From NCBI RefSeq assembly GCF_000271485.2, contig NZ_AKVN02000001.1:3063501-3127500 (forward strand): a DNA stretch of 64,000 bases. Reading direction: 5' to 3'. The DNA comes from Pelosinus fermentans DSM 17108. GTDB taxonomy: Bacteria; Bacillota; Negativicutes; DSM-13327. Shown one piece after another: positions 27,159-35,995 of the stretch (position 1 is the first letter of the stretch; each line of letters opens with the position of its first letter). The translations under genes were made by a program, and so were the position numbers. Below the pieces are notes generated by a model that saw nothing but the letters and a program-made list of their open reading frames with translations, did no database searches and was not told where the DNA came from.

Positions 27159-28439
27159 TTATAGTACATTGATCCCCGCTGCCAAATTGGCTGATTCAAT
27201 GGCCTGATGAGCTAATTCATTAGCTTGACCAAGAGTCGTCATGGTCTGATCGGTATTATGAAAGCCCATACTATTTTCAGCTGACACAATATCCCACATC
27301 CACTGGGCTTTACGCACCAATTCTCTAGCTTTGGCAAGTTCAGCCTGATTGACATTTGGCGTATCACCAGCTTTTCGTATCGCTTCATGAGCTTTAGCTA
27401 CATTTAAGCCTGCAGTATGCTGCAGCAAGAAGGTTTGATCTTGGATTGTCTTAACTCTTTCAGATAACCATTCTGTTCCTTGACTGTGGCATGGAGAACA
27501 AGAGGCATCAAGAGTCTTTAATGGGCTTGTAATAAAATGGGATGTATATTTCTGCCCATCTTTACGCATATACGGCATATGACAATCAGCACATGATACC
27601 CCAGCCTTACCATGAGTACCATTTGCGAATGTTTCATAATCAGGATGCTGCGCTTTTAGCATTGGTGCTTTAGAATCCGGATGCTCCCAATCCTGAAGGA
27701 AGTTATTAGGTTTTTCAGCATAATAAGCATACATTTCCTCTGGCTTGAAGCCTTTATCCCAAGGAAAAACTACCCGCATAGTACCAGGTTCAAAATAATA
27801 TTCAGAATGGCATTGAGCACATACATACGTGCGCATTTCTTCTCTTGTTGCCTTACTCAAATCGATCCCCCGCCGTTCTTGTGCTTCAATAAATGCTGGA
27901 TTAATGACACGTAAGTTCATCGTTTCCGAGTCATGACATTGGGCGCAAGTAACAGGATGTTTACTCCTTTCTAATAATTCCCCTAAAGGTTTATTGGCAT
28001 ATCCCCAGCCTGATTCTTTATAAAATTGTTCCACATAAGGAGTTTTACAGGTGATGCACGCACCTTTACTAGCGGGGCCAATCCGTTTACTATGAAGTAA
28101 ATCTTCTACAGCATATACATGACCCCGATCCTCAGTATAATCCTTACTAAAAGGCATACCTTTAAAGTTTGTGAAAATTTCTGGCTGCATATCTGATTTT
28201 TGCACATTCACACTGCCTCCATAACCTGTAGGAGAAGGAGATACCTCAGCCATCTTTCGATAGCTTGCATATTGAAGGGGATAGACTTCTCCCCATACTG
28301 CTGCATCATATTCTCCTGCGGGGATGGGTGAGGCTTTGACTGTTGCTGCCGGTTTGACCCCAATACGTACAGCAACAAAACCAAAAAAGATGACTGCTAC
28401 ACCCAACAAGGCAATTAAGGTCTTTTGCATGTTACTCAA
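27159..28439 (-). CDS. nrfA: Ammonia-forming cytochrome c nitrite reductase, catalytic subunit
   Basis: Pentaheme enzyme on the outer face of the cell membrane that reduces nitrite to ammonium with six electrons. Heme motifs: catalytic CITCK (128-132) with the Lys ligand, then CAQCH (165-169), CAQCH (207-211), CADCH (283-287) and CSPCH (314-318). Active-site candidates are R105 (EDRGH), Y214/Y215 (SEYYF) and H265 (KAQHPD), the positions of the E. coli triad. An N-terminal hydrophobic segment (about 8-25) acts as signal or anchor. Start is TTG with GGGGG upstream; overlaps nrfH by 8 nt. Last gene of the ccm-nrf block. Confidence 0.97.
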   Translation of the reverse strand: MSNMQKTLIALLGVAVIFFGFVAVRIGVKPAATVKASPIPAGEYDAAVWGEVYPLQYASYRKMAEVSPSPTGYGGSVNVQKSDMQPEIFTNFKGMPFSKDYTEDRGHVYAVEDLLHSKRIGPASKGACITCKTPYVEQFYKESGWGYANKPLGELLERSKHPVTCAQCHDSETMNLRVINPAFIEAQERRGIDLSKATREEMRTYVCAQCHSEYYFEPGTMRVVFPWDKGFKPEEMYAYYAEKPNNFLQDWEHPDSKAPMLKAQHPDYETFANGTHGKAGVSCADCHMPYMRKDGQKYTSHFITSPLKTLDASCSPCHSQGTEWLSERVKTIQDQTFLLQHTAGLNVAKAHEAIRKAGDTPNVNQAELAKARELVRKAQWMWDIVSAENSMGFHNTDQTMTTLGQANELAHQAIESANLAAGINVL

Positions 28440-28905
28440 CTTTTATTCCCCCTTTGCTCTTGTTCATGCCATGAACTAAGCCGCGATGGCATTTCGTACA
28501 ATCCTCTCCACCGGCTCCCATACCAGTGTATTCTACTGTAGATTGATGACAGCGCATGCAATTGTCTTCTACGATCGCTTTGCCTTTAGGCGATAACTTC
28601 ATTGTTGCAGGATAATCTCGCAAGACTTCATGATAGGTATCATTCATACCGGTCTGCGCTTTCGTAATCATTTTGATGGCAAAATTCTGCTGTGGCAAAT
28701 GGCAGTCGGTACACTTGAGCTGCTTATGATTCGATGCCTGCCATGTAGTATGGGCTGCCTCCATCGAATGGCAACTTCCACAAAACCCTGGACTATCTGA
28801 ATAAGCATAACCAGCACCTCCAGCTGCCATTCCTATCATCACCACAACCAGGACCACCAGCGCAATCTTTAAAGCATTGCGGTTTAAAAACTGACCAGTA
28901 TCCAA
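28432..28905 (-). CDS. nrfH: Cytochrome c nitrite reductase small subunit (NapC/NirT-type quinol dehydrogenase)
   Basis: Membrane-anchored tetraheme cytochrome that takes electrons from menaquinol and passes them to NrfA. 157 residues: an N-terminal membrane helix (about 11-33) then CGSCH (42-46), CTDCH (65-69), CMRCH (116-120) and CTKCH (136-140). CGSCHSME matches the NrfH Met-ligated heme 1 region. Start is a TTG with GGAGGTGA 4 nt upstream. Follows ccmF by 62 bp and overlaps nrfA. Confidence 0.95.
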   Translation of the reverse strand: MDTGQFLNRNALKIALVVLVVVMIGMAAGGAGYAYSDSPGFCGSCHSMEAAHTTWQASNHKQLKCTDCHLPQQNFAIKMITKAQTGMNDTYHEVLRDYPATMKLSPKGKAIVEDNCMRCHQSTVEYTGMGAGGEDCTKCHRGLVHGMNKSKGGIKVE

Positions 28906-28967
28906 CCCCTCACCTCCTATTTTTACAGTTTTTCTTCACTACTTTTTTACAAGTCAATTATGTAGTC

Positions 28968-31184
28968 CTAGAAATAGGACATTGACCCCTTTTCCTTATC
29001 ATCCATTTTTCTTTTAAAAAACCAAAAGCGATTGATTGCTCCCCAGCCACAGCCGAAGGTAATCAAAATTGCTCCTAACCATACTAAATTGATTAAAGGC
29101 TTATTACTGATTTCAACTTCAACACTATCTGATTTACTGATAGAAACGTTATCCAAAAGTCCAATGCTTATATTTCCATCCCTAGGATTAACCCCATTAA
29201 TGACGATTTCATATTGACCAAAAACCACTACAGGAGCACCAGTAACCACTCCGTTCTTATACACAAGCTCTGGCTGAATCGCTTCTGTCCTTCCCTCTTT
29301 TACCACTTCAAAGACGGTTTGCACTTTCATTTCCTGTCCGGTGGTACCTGTAATCATTTTCCAGGAAATAAACCTAATGATTACGTCATTTTGCTGACTT
29401 TCCTCTCCTGTTGCCAATCGAATTTCTGTAGCCGTATGGTCTTCATGCTTCATGACAGGGGCTACATATAAATCCGCTAGCCATCTGCGGTCAATAGCCG
29501 GCTCTCTCGCAGATGGCTGCCCTTCTTTATTGTATTTAGTAAAGGCCTGTATCAAAGAAGGCTCTATCTTCTGGTGGCCGACAATAAATTTTTGATAAAA
29601 TCCACTACCGTCGTTCGCCTCTTCTTTACCTATATATGTAATTTCACTCCCCAGGATTTGTTTAGGTTGTTGTAGATTTAAGGTTGTCACCGTCGACTCA
29701 TTGGCAGCAGAAGAGGCGACAATACCGATTACCATAACGGCTAATCCAGCATGAGTAATAGCTGCTGGCCATGATGCTGCGCTTTCATTTCCCCTACCTA
29801 TGATAACATTCGCAATCAAAGCCGTAATGGAAAAAATGGTCGTTATTACTATCATAGGCTGGTATAATCCCAGCTTAAGCGGCAAAACCAATGACAGCAA
29901 ACCGATAATTCCCAACCACCAGTACTTCTTTAACGAAATAGCCTCATTAGGTTTTTTATTAAACATAGGAGAGATCGTAAGGAGCATAACCAAAGCTGCT
30001 GCTAATGGCAGCGACGTGTTATTATAAAAACTTTCACTCACATTTGACGGATTTCCTAATAACATCGTAACCAAGGGGGTAGACATCCCGATAAAAACCA
30101 TTACCGCCATAAGACTAAAAATCAATACGCCGCAGCCCAATGTAAACTCACGGCTGTTGACCCTGGTATATAATTCACCTTTTGGCAAATCAGGCCAACG
30201 TATGATTAGCAAGGTTAGGCCAAAAAATATAGTAAGAAGCACAAACCCTGCCAGCAATCCGCCAACCCCTTCATCTGCAAAAGAGTGCGTAGAAAAATCA
30301 CTTAAAACTCCGCTGCGAGTTAAAAATGTTCCATATAGTACGGTTACAAAACTAAAAATACTGGCAAAATAAGCAGATCGAATAGCCGCTGATTTTAATC
30401 TTGCCCAGAATAAGCTATGTACCAAGGCTCCATTTACCAACCACGGCACGAGAGAGGAATTCTCCACGGGATCCCAGGCCCAATACCCTCCCCAACCTAA
30501 TACTTTATACGCCCAAAAACCCCCAATAAAAACACCGGCTCCCAAAGCACACCATGAAAACAAAGCCCAAGGCAATACTGCTGTCATCCAGGTTTTATGA
30601 TTGTTAGAAAAAAGTCCTTCTAGAGCGTAAGCAAAGGGCACAGCCAAACCAGCATACCCCAAGAAGATAATTGGCGGATGAATAATCATCCAAAAATCTT
30701 GTAACAAAGGGTTAAGTCCCACCCCGTCCAGTTGAGGTTGTGCCAGCAGCATAAAAGGTCCTTTTGCCAACAAAACAATCAGCAATATAGCCTGCAGCAC
30801 GCTATAAACGGCCATAACACCAGGAGGTGTGTCGTTCTTTCGAGATAGTAGCAATCCAAATATCACATGAAATACCAACCACAGCATAAATGAACCTTGC
30901 TGCCCCGCCCAAAATGCGGACAACTTATACATAAAGGGCAATTCGCGAGACGAATAACTAAAAACATAGGCATATTCAAAGCGATTATCTAAGATTAGAT
31001 ATAGCAAATAACCTGCTGCAATCCCAGCTAATATTGCAGACAAACGGTAACACTGTAATCCAACGTTAGCAGCCCTCCCCTTTCCTGAGCGCCGTGTAAC
31101 ATTCGACAGATGCACATTGAAATAGGAAAATGATGCTATACAGGTAACAAGCAAAGCGAAAACGATAGAAACATAGCCAACCAT
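28968..31184 (-). CDS. ccmF: Cytochrome c maturation heme lyase CcmF
   Basis: Large membrane protein (738 residues, about 14-15 segments) that receives heme from CcmE and attaches it to apocytochromes. The tryptophan-rich periplasmic WWD motif is clear: WGGYWAWDPVENSSLVPWL (about 222-240). Conserved His residues occur in IIHPPIIFLGYAG and near the WWD. A large soluble loop lies before the last helix (about 490-690). Its start overlaps the ccmE stop (TAATG). With no ccmH, ccmG or nrfEFG in this block, it would have to serve both the CxxCH hemes and the CxxCK heme of NrfA, unless another lyase exists elsewhere. Confidence 0.94.
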   Translation of the reverse strand: MVGYVSIVFALLVTCIASFSYFNVHLSNVTRRSGKGRAANVGLQCYRLSAILAGIAAGYLLYLILDNRFEYAYVFSYSSRELPFMYKLSAFWAGQQGSFMLWLVFHVIFGLLLSRKNDTPPGVMAVYSVLQAILLIVLLAKGPFMLLAQPQLDGVGLNPLLQDFWMIIHPPIIFLGYAGLAVPFAYALEGLFSNNHKTWMTAVLPWALFSWCALGAGVFIGGFWAYKVLGWGGYWAWDPVENSSLVPWLVNGALVHSLFWARLKSAAIRSAYFASIFSFVTVLYGTFLTRSGVLSDFSTHSFADEGVGGLLAGFVLLTIFFGLTLLIIRWPDLPKGELYTRVNSREFTLGCGVLIFSLMAVMVFIGMSTPLVTMLLGNPSNVSESFYNNTSLPLAAALVMLLTISPMFNKKPNEAISLKKYWWLGIIGLLSLVLPLKLGLYQPMIVITTIFSITALIANVIIGRGNESAASWPAAITHAGLAVMVIGIVASSAANESTVTTLNLQQPKQILGSEITYIGKEEANDGSGFYQKFIVGHQKIEPSLIQAFTKYNKEGQPSAREPAIDRRWLADLYVAPVMKHEDHTATEIRLATGEESQQNDVIIRFISWKMITGTTGQEMKVQTVFEVVKEGRTEAIQPELVYKNGVVTGAPVVVFGQYEIVINGVNPRDGNISIGLLDNVSISKSDSVEVEISNKPLINLVWLGAILITFGCGWGAINRFWFFKRKMDDKEKGSMSYF

Positions 31185-31564
31185 TACTTATTCACACTCC
31201 CTTGCACAGACTGATACTTAGAAGGGCATTTTACTAATAATTTCTCAGCAATAAACTGATCATTCTGATATTTACCAATAGCCACAATACTAGTCGCCTC
31301 TTCTATCCCATCCGGCTTAGTCCCCTTATATACAATCAACGCTTCTTGTCCGTTCTCATCTTGCAGCTTAAAAGTTATAGCTTTTTTGTCCTCTGTCATG
31401 ATCACACGTTCTGAAATTAATACTCCACGCACCTGTACACTGCCGCTCATCGTTTTGGCCTTAGCAAAAGTAACGTATGGCGTTAGGGAGCTTTTAAAAC
31501 TGACAGCACTAAAAATAATGAATAAAGCAATTATGCCGATACCAATTCCATGTCGTTTTTTCAT
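31184..31564 (-). CDS. ccmE: Heme chaperone CcmE, C-x3-Y variant
   Basis: Membrane-anchored beta-barrel heme carrier, 126 residues from the ATG at 31564 (AGGAGG upstream); the frame is open further up but without start signals. One N-terminal membrane helix (about 7-25), then the OB-fold with VRGVLI and TFKLQDENGQEALIVYKGTKPD. The usual heme-binding HxxxY is replaced by CPSKY (C113, Y117). Cys-type CcmE is known from Desulfovibrio and archaea and defines the reduced Ccm pathway without CcmG and CcmH; the neighbours fit that exactly. Confidence 0.9.
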   Translation of the reverse strand: MKKRHGIGIGIIALFIIFSAVSFKSSLTPYVTFAKAKTMSGSVQVRGVLISERVIMTEDKKAITFKLQDENGQEALIVYKGTKPDGIEEATSIVAIGKYQNDQFIAEKLLVKCPSKYQSVQGSVNK

Positions 31565-31584
31565 GGGTTTCCTCCTTATCCCAT

Positions 31585-31619
31585 AGTATTCTCTGGAGAA
31601 AGCTTTTCCGAGAGAATAC
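31585..31619 (-). repeat. Hairpin between ccmC and ccmE
   Basis: GTATTCTCT and AGAGAATAC form a 9-bp stem, with extra pairing inside around AAAGCTTT, in the 73-nt gap before the ccmE ribosome site. It has no T-run, so it is more likely an RNA processing or stability element than a terminator. Confidence 0.5.
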
Positions 31620-31637
31620 CCATGATGCGATCCACTC

Positions 31638-32264
31638 TTACGCTGATTTTTGTTTGTTGTGTACCATATAGTTAAAGCACTGCCAAAATAGTGCTGTACA
31701 CGCCCCAACAGCCGCTAGAAGTACATATATCATGATCGTATCCATTTCTAACTTGCCACCACTATTAATCACCGGTTCAGGATGCAAGGAGAAATAAAAA
31801 CGTGGAATGATAAAAACTAAAAATGGTACCGTTAAAAAAGAGAGTGATGCATAAACAGCAGATATCTTAGCTCGCTCTTGCTCGTCTTGAATGGAGGATC
31901 GTAATACTAAATAAGCTCCATAAATGAGCAGCAAAATAAAAATAGATGTTTGCCGCGGGTCCCAATTCCAATAAGCACCCCAAGTGAGCTTGGCAAAAAT
32001 GGCACCGCTTATCGTTGCCAATAAACAAAACAGTAATCCTAAACTGGCGGCTGCTGAACTTTTCCAATCATATTGTATATCTCGTGTACGCAAATATTGT
32101 ATAGACCAGCCAGCCGACAATAAAAAAGCTAAAATCGATACCCAGGCAACTGGTATATGAAAAAAAGCAATTCTCACCAATTCACCCAATCCTTCTGCCG
32201 GGGGCACGATATACAATACAGCATATATCACTCCCATAATCCATAAAAGCAAGACGAGCTTCAA
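31638..32264 (-). CDS. ccmC: Heme export/handling protein CcmC
   Basis: Six-span membrane protein (208 residues) that loads heme onto CcmE, working with the CcmAB ATPase. The WWD motif is WGAYWNWDPRQTS (about 95-107), flanked by conserved His residues (FFHIPVAW near 35 and a second in SLHPEPV near 160). Start is TTG with GGGGGG 7 nt upstream. Sits between ccmB and ccmE in the operon. No ccmD reading frame with a membrane helix is found next to it. Confidence 0.94.
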   Translation of the reverse strand: MKLVLLLWIMGVIYAVLYIVPPAEGLGELVRIAFFHIPVAWVSILAFLLSAGWSIQYLRTRDIQYDWKSSAAASLGLLFCLLATISGAIFAKLTWGAYWNWDPRQTSIFILLLIYGAYLVLRSSIQDEQERAKISAVYASLSFLTVPFLVFIIPRFYFSLHPEPVINSGGKLEMDTIMIYVLLAAVGACTALFWQCFNYMVHNKQKSA

Positions 32265-32282
32265 TTACAATCCCCCCCCAAA

Positions 32283-32960
32283 TCAGTCGTACCAAAGATA
32301 ATCGAATACTATGGATGATGCAATCATCAATACCACATTATAGGATGCCATAAACAGGATGTCAGATATATCGGGCTTAACATTCATCAAAATCTTAGCT
32401 GTAGCACTAATACAACTTAAAAATTGGGGCAATAATAGGGGAAATGTCAATACCGTAAATAATGCATTTTTCCCCTGGGTCTTGGCTACCATAGCGGCAG
32501 TAATTGTGCTGGCAGCTGCAATACCTATATCGCCAAGAATCAATACCACAATAAATATCGGCCAATGATAAATATCTACATTCAGAAAAATCATAAATAA
32601 TGGAATGATCAACATCGTCAGAGACAATAACATAAGAATGTTAAACAATAACTTACCAAATAGTACAGCTTGCCCTGACCCATAAATCTGCAGCGCTATG
32701 ATAGTGCCCGACTCCTCTTCTTGAACAAAAACTCTAGATAATCCAGCCATAGCACAAAAAAACAATAGTACCCATAATAAAGCTGCTGTAAGATCTGCAG
32801 GTAAACTTGCTGCACCAATGGACATACTAATGCTGGCTAAGGATATTAAAGCAAACATAAGCAATGCGCTTACAGCATAACGGGTTCTAAACTCACATAT
32901 TCCATCTTTCATCATGATTGCCCAAATGCAATTAAGCAAGTTCAATCTTATAGTCGGCAT
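32283..32960 (-). CDS. ccmB: Heme exporter subunit CcmB
   Basis: Membrane subunit of the CcmAB ABC complex, 226 residues with six predicted segments. It provides the ATP-driven step that releases holo-CcmE from CcmC. The family region FVQEEESGTIIALQIYG (about 70-86) is clear. The start at 32960 is preferred because GGGAGGCGG precedes it; this leaves a 29-nt overlap with ccmA. Confidence 0.9.
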   Translation of the reverse strand: MPTIRLNLLNCIWAIMMKDGICEFRTRYAVSALLMFALISLASISMSIGAASLPADLTAALLWVLLFFCAMAGLSRVFVQEEESGTIIALQIYGSGQAVLFGKLLFNILMLLSLTMLIIPLFMIFLNVDIYHWPIFIVVLILGDIGIAAASTITAAMVAKTQGKNALFTVLTFPLLLPQFLSCISATAKILMNVKPDISDILFMASYNVVLMIASSIVFDYLWYD

Positions 32961-33558
32961 GTTCCGCCTCCCATGGCTCATTTGTCGCAATAATGATTGC
33001 CGCATTCTGTTCGAGCCCTTTGCGAATCATTTGGGCTATGAGCCTCTTACCATCAGCATCTAAATTGGAAGAAGGTTCATCTAATAACCACAACAACGGC
33101 TGCGTCGCTAGCATAAGAGCAAATTTTAAACGCTGCCGCATTCCTGTAGAATAGGTACGTACTAATTGATCCATATCAATTGCCAAACCAACTTGTTGGC
33201 AATATCCCTCTATCTGCTGTTCATTGCATCGTATTTTACGCAATCGAGCAAAAAACAATATATTTTCACGGCCTGTCAAATCAGCATATAATATAATTTC
33301 AGGAGATATGAGTCCCAAGCACGCCCGCCGTTCTTCTGCATCGAATTGCTTATTGTTACTTATGATCTGTATCGCACCTGTCGTTGGCTGATTAAGACCT
33401 GCAATTATTTTTAGCAAGGTTGATTTGCCTGAACCGTTAGGTCCTGTAATGATTAGGCACTGTCCAGCATTCAATGCAAGATTAATTCCCGTAAATAAAA
33501 CCCGTGTGCCGATACTCTTGCTGACATTCACAAGTTTCACACTGATATCTCGATACAT
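32932..33558 (-). CDS. ccmA: Heme exporter ATP-binding subunit CcmA
   Basis: Cytoplasmic ATPase of the cytochrome c maturation system, 208 residues. Walker A GPNGSGKST (about 39-47), signature STGMRQRLK (about 136-144) and Walker B LLWLLDEPSSNLD (about 155-167), followed by an H-loop region in which TNEPWEAEHAD replaces the usual switch His position. First gene of the ccm-nrf block, AGGAGGGG before the ATG, 116 bp after the response regulator gene, with a regulator-type repeat array in the gap. Confidence 0.92.
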   Translation of the reverse strand: MYRDISVKLVNVSKSIGTRVLFTGINLALNAGQCLIITGPNGSGKSTLLKIIAGLNQPTTGAIQIISNNKQFDAEERRACLGLISPEIILYADLTGRENILFFARLRKIRCNEQQIEGYCQQVGLAIDMDQLVRTYSTGMRQRLKFALMLATQPLLWLLDEPSSNLDADGKRLIAQMIRKGLEQNAAIIIATNEPWEAEHADYKIELA

Positions 33559-33624
33559 GCTTATGCCCCTCCTACTGTCTACTAAAAAATAGAACGAAAA
33601 TATTGTGTAGGGAGTTACGCTTTT

Positions 33625-33679
33625 ATCATACTATAAGTTACTTACATCCAGCTTACGAAACTATTACAAAATGATTACA
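33625..33679 (-). promoter_or_regulatory. Four 11-bp direct repeats and -10, likely OmpR-type regulator site for ccm-nrf
   Basis: Reading the minus strand, four head-to-tail 11-mers start with TGTAA/CGTAA: TGTAATCATTT (33679-33669), TGTAATAGTTT (33668-33658), CGTAAGCTGGA (33657-33647) and TGTAAGTAACT (33646-33636). Directly after come TATAGT (33635-33630) and the overlapping TATGAT (33630-33625) as -10 candidates. An 11-bp period of direct repeats is the hallmark of PhoB/OmpR-class binding sites. The first repeat overlaps the stop codon of the adjacent regulator gene. Confidence 0.7.
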
Positions 33680-34361
33680 TTTGAAATTTATATCCTACAC
33701 CCCATACGGTTTTAATATAAAGAGGTTTAGATGGATCCGGCTCAATTTTTTCTCGTAAGCGCCGCATATGAACCGTAACAGTATTCTCGTCACCATGGTA
33801 ATCGCTATGCCAGATTTTATTAAGCAATTGTTTCCTGGTAAAAACTTGCTTAGGATTACTGGCTAAAAGCCATAGCAGATCAAATTCTTTCGTAGTTAGC
33901 TCTATGATTTGTGAATCAATGTTTACCGATCTAGCCCTACTATCAATTCGTAAATTGCCCGACAGGATGCTTTCATTCTTCTCTTGTTTTTTCCCTTTTG
34001 CCCGGCGCAGTACCGCTTGTACCCGCAATACCAACTCCGTTGGGCTGAAAGGTTTTGCAATATAATCGTCAACACCCATTCTAAAACCTGCAATACGATC
34101 TAATTCATCGCCTTTTGCCGACAAAATAACGATAGAAATATCATATTCGGCAATCAAGATATTACTTACATCCAGACCATTAATCTTTGGCAGCATTAAA
34201 TCCAGCACCACTAAATCAGGTTGTTCACGTTTTGCCACCGCTAATGCCTCTTCACCATCCATGGCCATCACAACCATATAGCCTTCCCTTTCAAAACAAT
34301 GCTTAAGAATTTTTAGTATTTTATCGTCATCATCCACAATTAGAATCTTTTCTTTTAACAT
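33675..34361 (-). CDS. OmpR/PhoB-family response regulator
   Basis: 228 residues. Receiver domain (1-120): acidic pocket DDDDK near residue 10, phospho-acceptor Asp in VVLDLMLP (about 53), Thr/Ser in VILSAKG (about 81) and Lys in IAKPFSP (about 103). The C-terminal winged helix (about 135-228) has LTTKEFDLLWLLA and the recognition region TVTVHMRRLREKIEPDPSKP. Partner of the overlapping kinase (7 nt). The repeat array just downstream suggests it controls ccm-nrf. The kinase stop and its ATG share ATATGTTAA, so coupling is tight. Confidence 0.92.
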   Translation of the reverse strand: MLKEKILIVDDDDKILKILKHCFEREGYMVVMAMDGEEALAVAKREQPDLVVLDLMLPKINGLDVSNILIAEYDISIVILSAKGDELDRIAGFRMGVDDYIAKPFSPTELVLRVQAVLRRAKGKKQEKNESILSGNLRIDSRARSVNIDSQIIELTTKEFDLLWLLASNPKQVFTRKQLLNKIWHSDYHGDENTVTVHMRRLREKIEPDPSKPLYIKTVWGVGYKFQM

Positions 34362-35995
34362 ATGTAACCTCCCGTTCCAACAATCGGCAAAGTAAATGTA
34401 AAAATGCTCCCTTTACCAACTTTACTCTCTACTCTGATTTGTCCCCCATGCAGTTGAACAAAATTATGGGCTAAAGCAAGGCCTAATCCACTCCCCATAT
34501 ACTCCCTTTCACTAGGACTGCCAGCCTGTTTAAACTTTTCAAAAATAGAGCTTTGTTCTTCCTCGCGGATACCAATACCCGTATCCTTCACAGCTATCTT
34601 TAGATACGATTCCTGCTTCTGATGAATGACCTCTGCCTCAATGCTAATTGAGCCTTGGGCAGGGGTGAATTTCACGGCATTACCAATGAGATTTTTGATA
34701 ATATGACTTACTTTGTCATAATCAGCCATGATAATCGGTACTGCGGAACTAATATTGATATGAAACTGAAGATTCTTTTTAAGCAGTAATGGTGAGATAA
34801 TGCGAGCAATACCATCAACAATCTCTCTAATATCTGTAGGTCGCCTGTCTAATCTGATTAAACCAGCCTCAATTTTGGACATATCCAAAATATCATTGAT
34901 CTGACTTAGCAGTTGATGAGAACTTTCAAAGATATCTACTAAATATTCTCGTTGCTGGCTGCTCAAATTTTCTTCATATAACAATATTTCACTAAATGCA
35001 ATGATGGCTGTCAAAGGCGTTCGTAATTCATGACTCATCACCGCTAAAAATTCTGACTTGAGTTGATCCGCTTGACTGAGCTTGTCATTCATAGCCCGCA
35101 ATGCAGCGCCTTGTTCAAGCAGCTGTACATTCGCTTCTTGCAGCAAATAAGTGCGTTCGTTAACTTTTTGTTCTAATTCACTATAAAAATGCTGGATTTT
35201 ATCTGCCATGGTATTAAAAGCTTCCACAAAGGATTTCATTTCATCATAAGTATGAATATCAACCAATTTCGTTTCCAATTGTCCATCCCCTATGGATGTC
35301 ACCTTTGCAGTAAGTTCTTGGATCGGCATAATTACAATGTGCTCCATTAAAATATAAATCAATCCAATGATGGCTAAAACCATAAACACAATAAACAATA
35401 ATTGATTCATGATGTAGCTTCTCTGGTTTGTTTCGTAAGCAGTCATAGGAACGATAATACTAATAGCCCCAGCAAAATCACCCGCCGTAAAGCCCTCTTT
35501 CAGATTTCCTGATATATCCTTGCCACCTGCTGGCTTACCATGGCAAGGCATGCAGCTTTCATCATAATATAAAGGAGAAAAGTAGCGAAAGACTTTTTCC
35601 CCACCATGCACATCATATCCCCATACTGCTGGAAGATCAGAATTGGCGGCCAATACTTTCATCTTTTCTATTTCAAAACTATCAGGAGTATTTTCTGGAG
35701 CACGTACAGAAAAACGAGTTTGTTTAATTTTATAACCAGAAGATTGATTGAAAAAATCACCAACCTCCTTCCCCACTGCCGCAGGGTTTAGATGTTTAAA
35801 TTCATAATGTCCCTGCGAATCCGAATTGATGTTATCTTGCCTGAGAGCAATAACAGAGCGAGTAGCAATAAGCTGTCTGGCGACCACTGCTGCTTTCTCA
35901 CGCATTTCTTCCTCGGCTTGTAGGCTGTATTGATGAATATTCCATAATAAATTTATTGTCATCAGCACTGTTACTACAGCAGCTATACTCAACAT
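34355..35995 (-). CDS. Sensor histidine kinase with c-type heme sensor domain
   Basis: 546 residues. An N-terminal membrane helix leads into an extracytoplasmic DUF3365/Tll0287-like domain (about 25-190) with the heme c motif CMPCH (148-152), then a second membrane helix (about 195-217), HAMP, a coiled coil, HisKA with SHELRTPLTAI (His about 328) and the HATPase with NLIGNAVKF, DTGIGI and GSGLGLALAHN. It probably senses redox state, a ligand such as NO or nitrite, or heme supply. The ATG at 35995 begins inside the membrane helix and has no ribosome site; codons upstream (for KNSLSLRF) look coding, but only non-standard starts are available there. Confidence 0.88.
   Translation of the reverse strand: MLSIAAVVTVLMTINLLWNIHQYSLQAEEEMREKAAVVARQLIATRSVIALRQDNINSDSQGHYEFKHLNPAAVGKEVGDFFNQSSGYKIKQTRFSVRAPENTPDSFEIEKMKVLAANSDLPAVWGYDVHGGEKVFRYFSPLYYDESCMPCHGKPAGGKDISGNLKEGFTAGDFAGAISIIVPMTAYETNQRSYIMNQLLFIVFMVLAIIGLIYILMEHIVIMPIQELTAKVTSIGDGQLETKLVDIHTYDEMKSFVEAFNTMADKIQHFYSELEQKVNERTYLLQEANVQLLEQGAALRAMNDKLSQADQLKSEFLAVMSHELRTPLTAIIAFSEILLYEENLSSQQREYLVDIFESSHQLLSQINDILDMSKIEAGLIRLDRRPTDIREIVDGIARIISPLLLKKNLQFHINISSAVPIIMADYDKVSHIIKNLIGNAVKFTPAQGSISIEAEVIHQKQESYLKIAVKDTGIGIREEEQSSIFEKFKQAGSPSEREYMGSGLGLALAHNFVQLHGGQIRVESKVGKGSIFTFTLPIVGTGGYIC

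Noticed and set aside
31576-31623. 15-codon frame between ccmC and ccmE as ccmD
   Set aside because: Too short, no membrane helix, no ribosome site, and it lies within a hairpin.
33606-33621. TGTAGGGAGTTACGC upstream of ccmA as a fourth NreC-like site
   Set aside because: Only the left half matches; the right arm and the -10 at the fixed 31-nt distance (33578-33583) do not.
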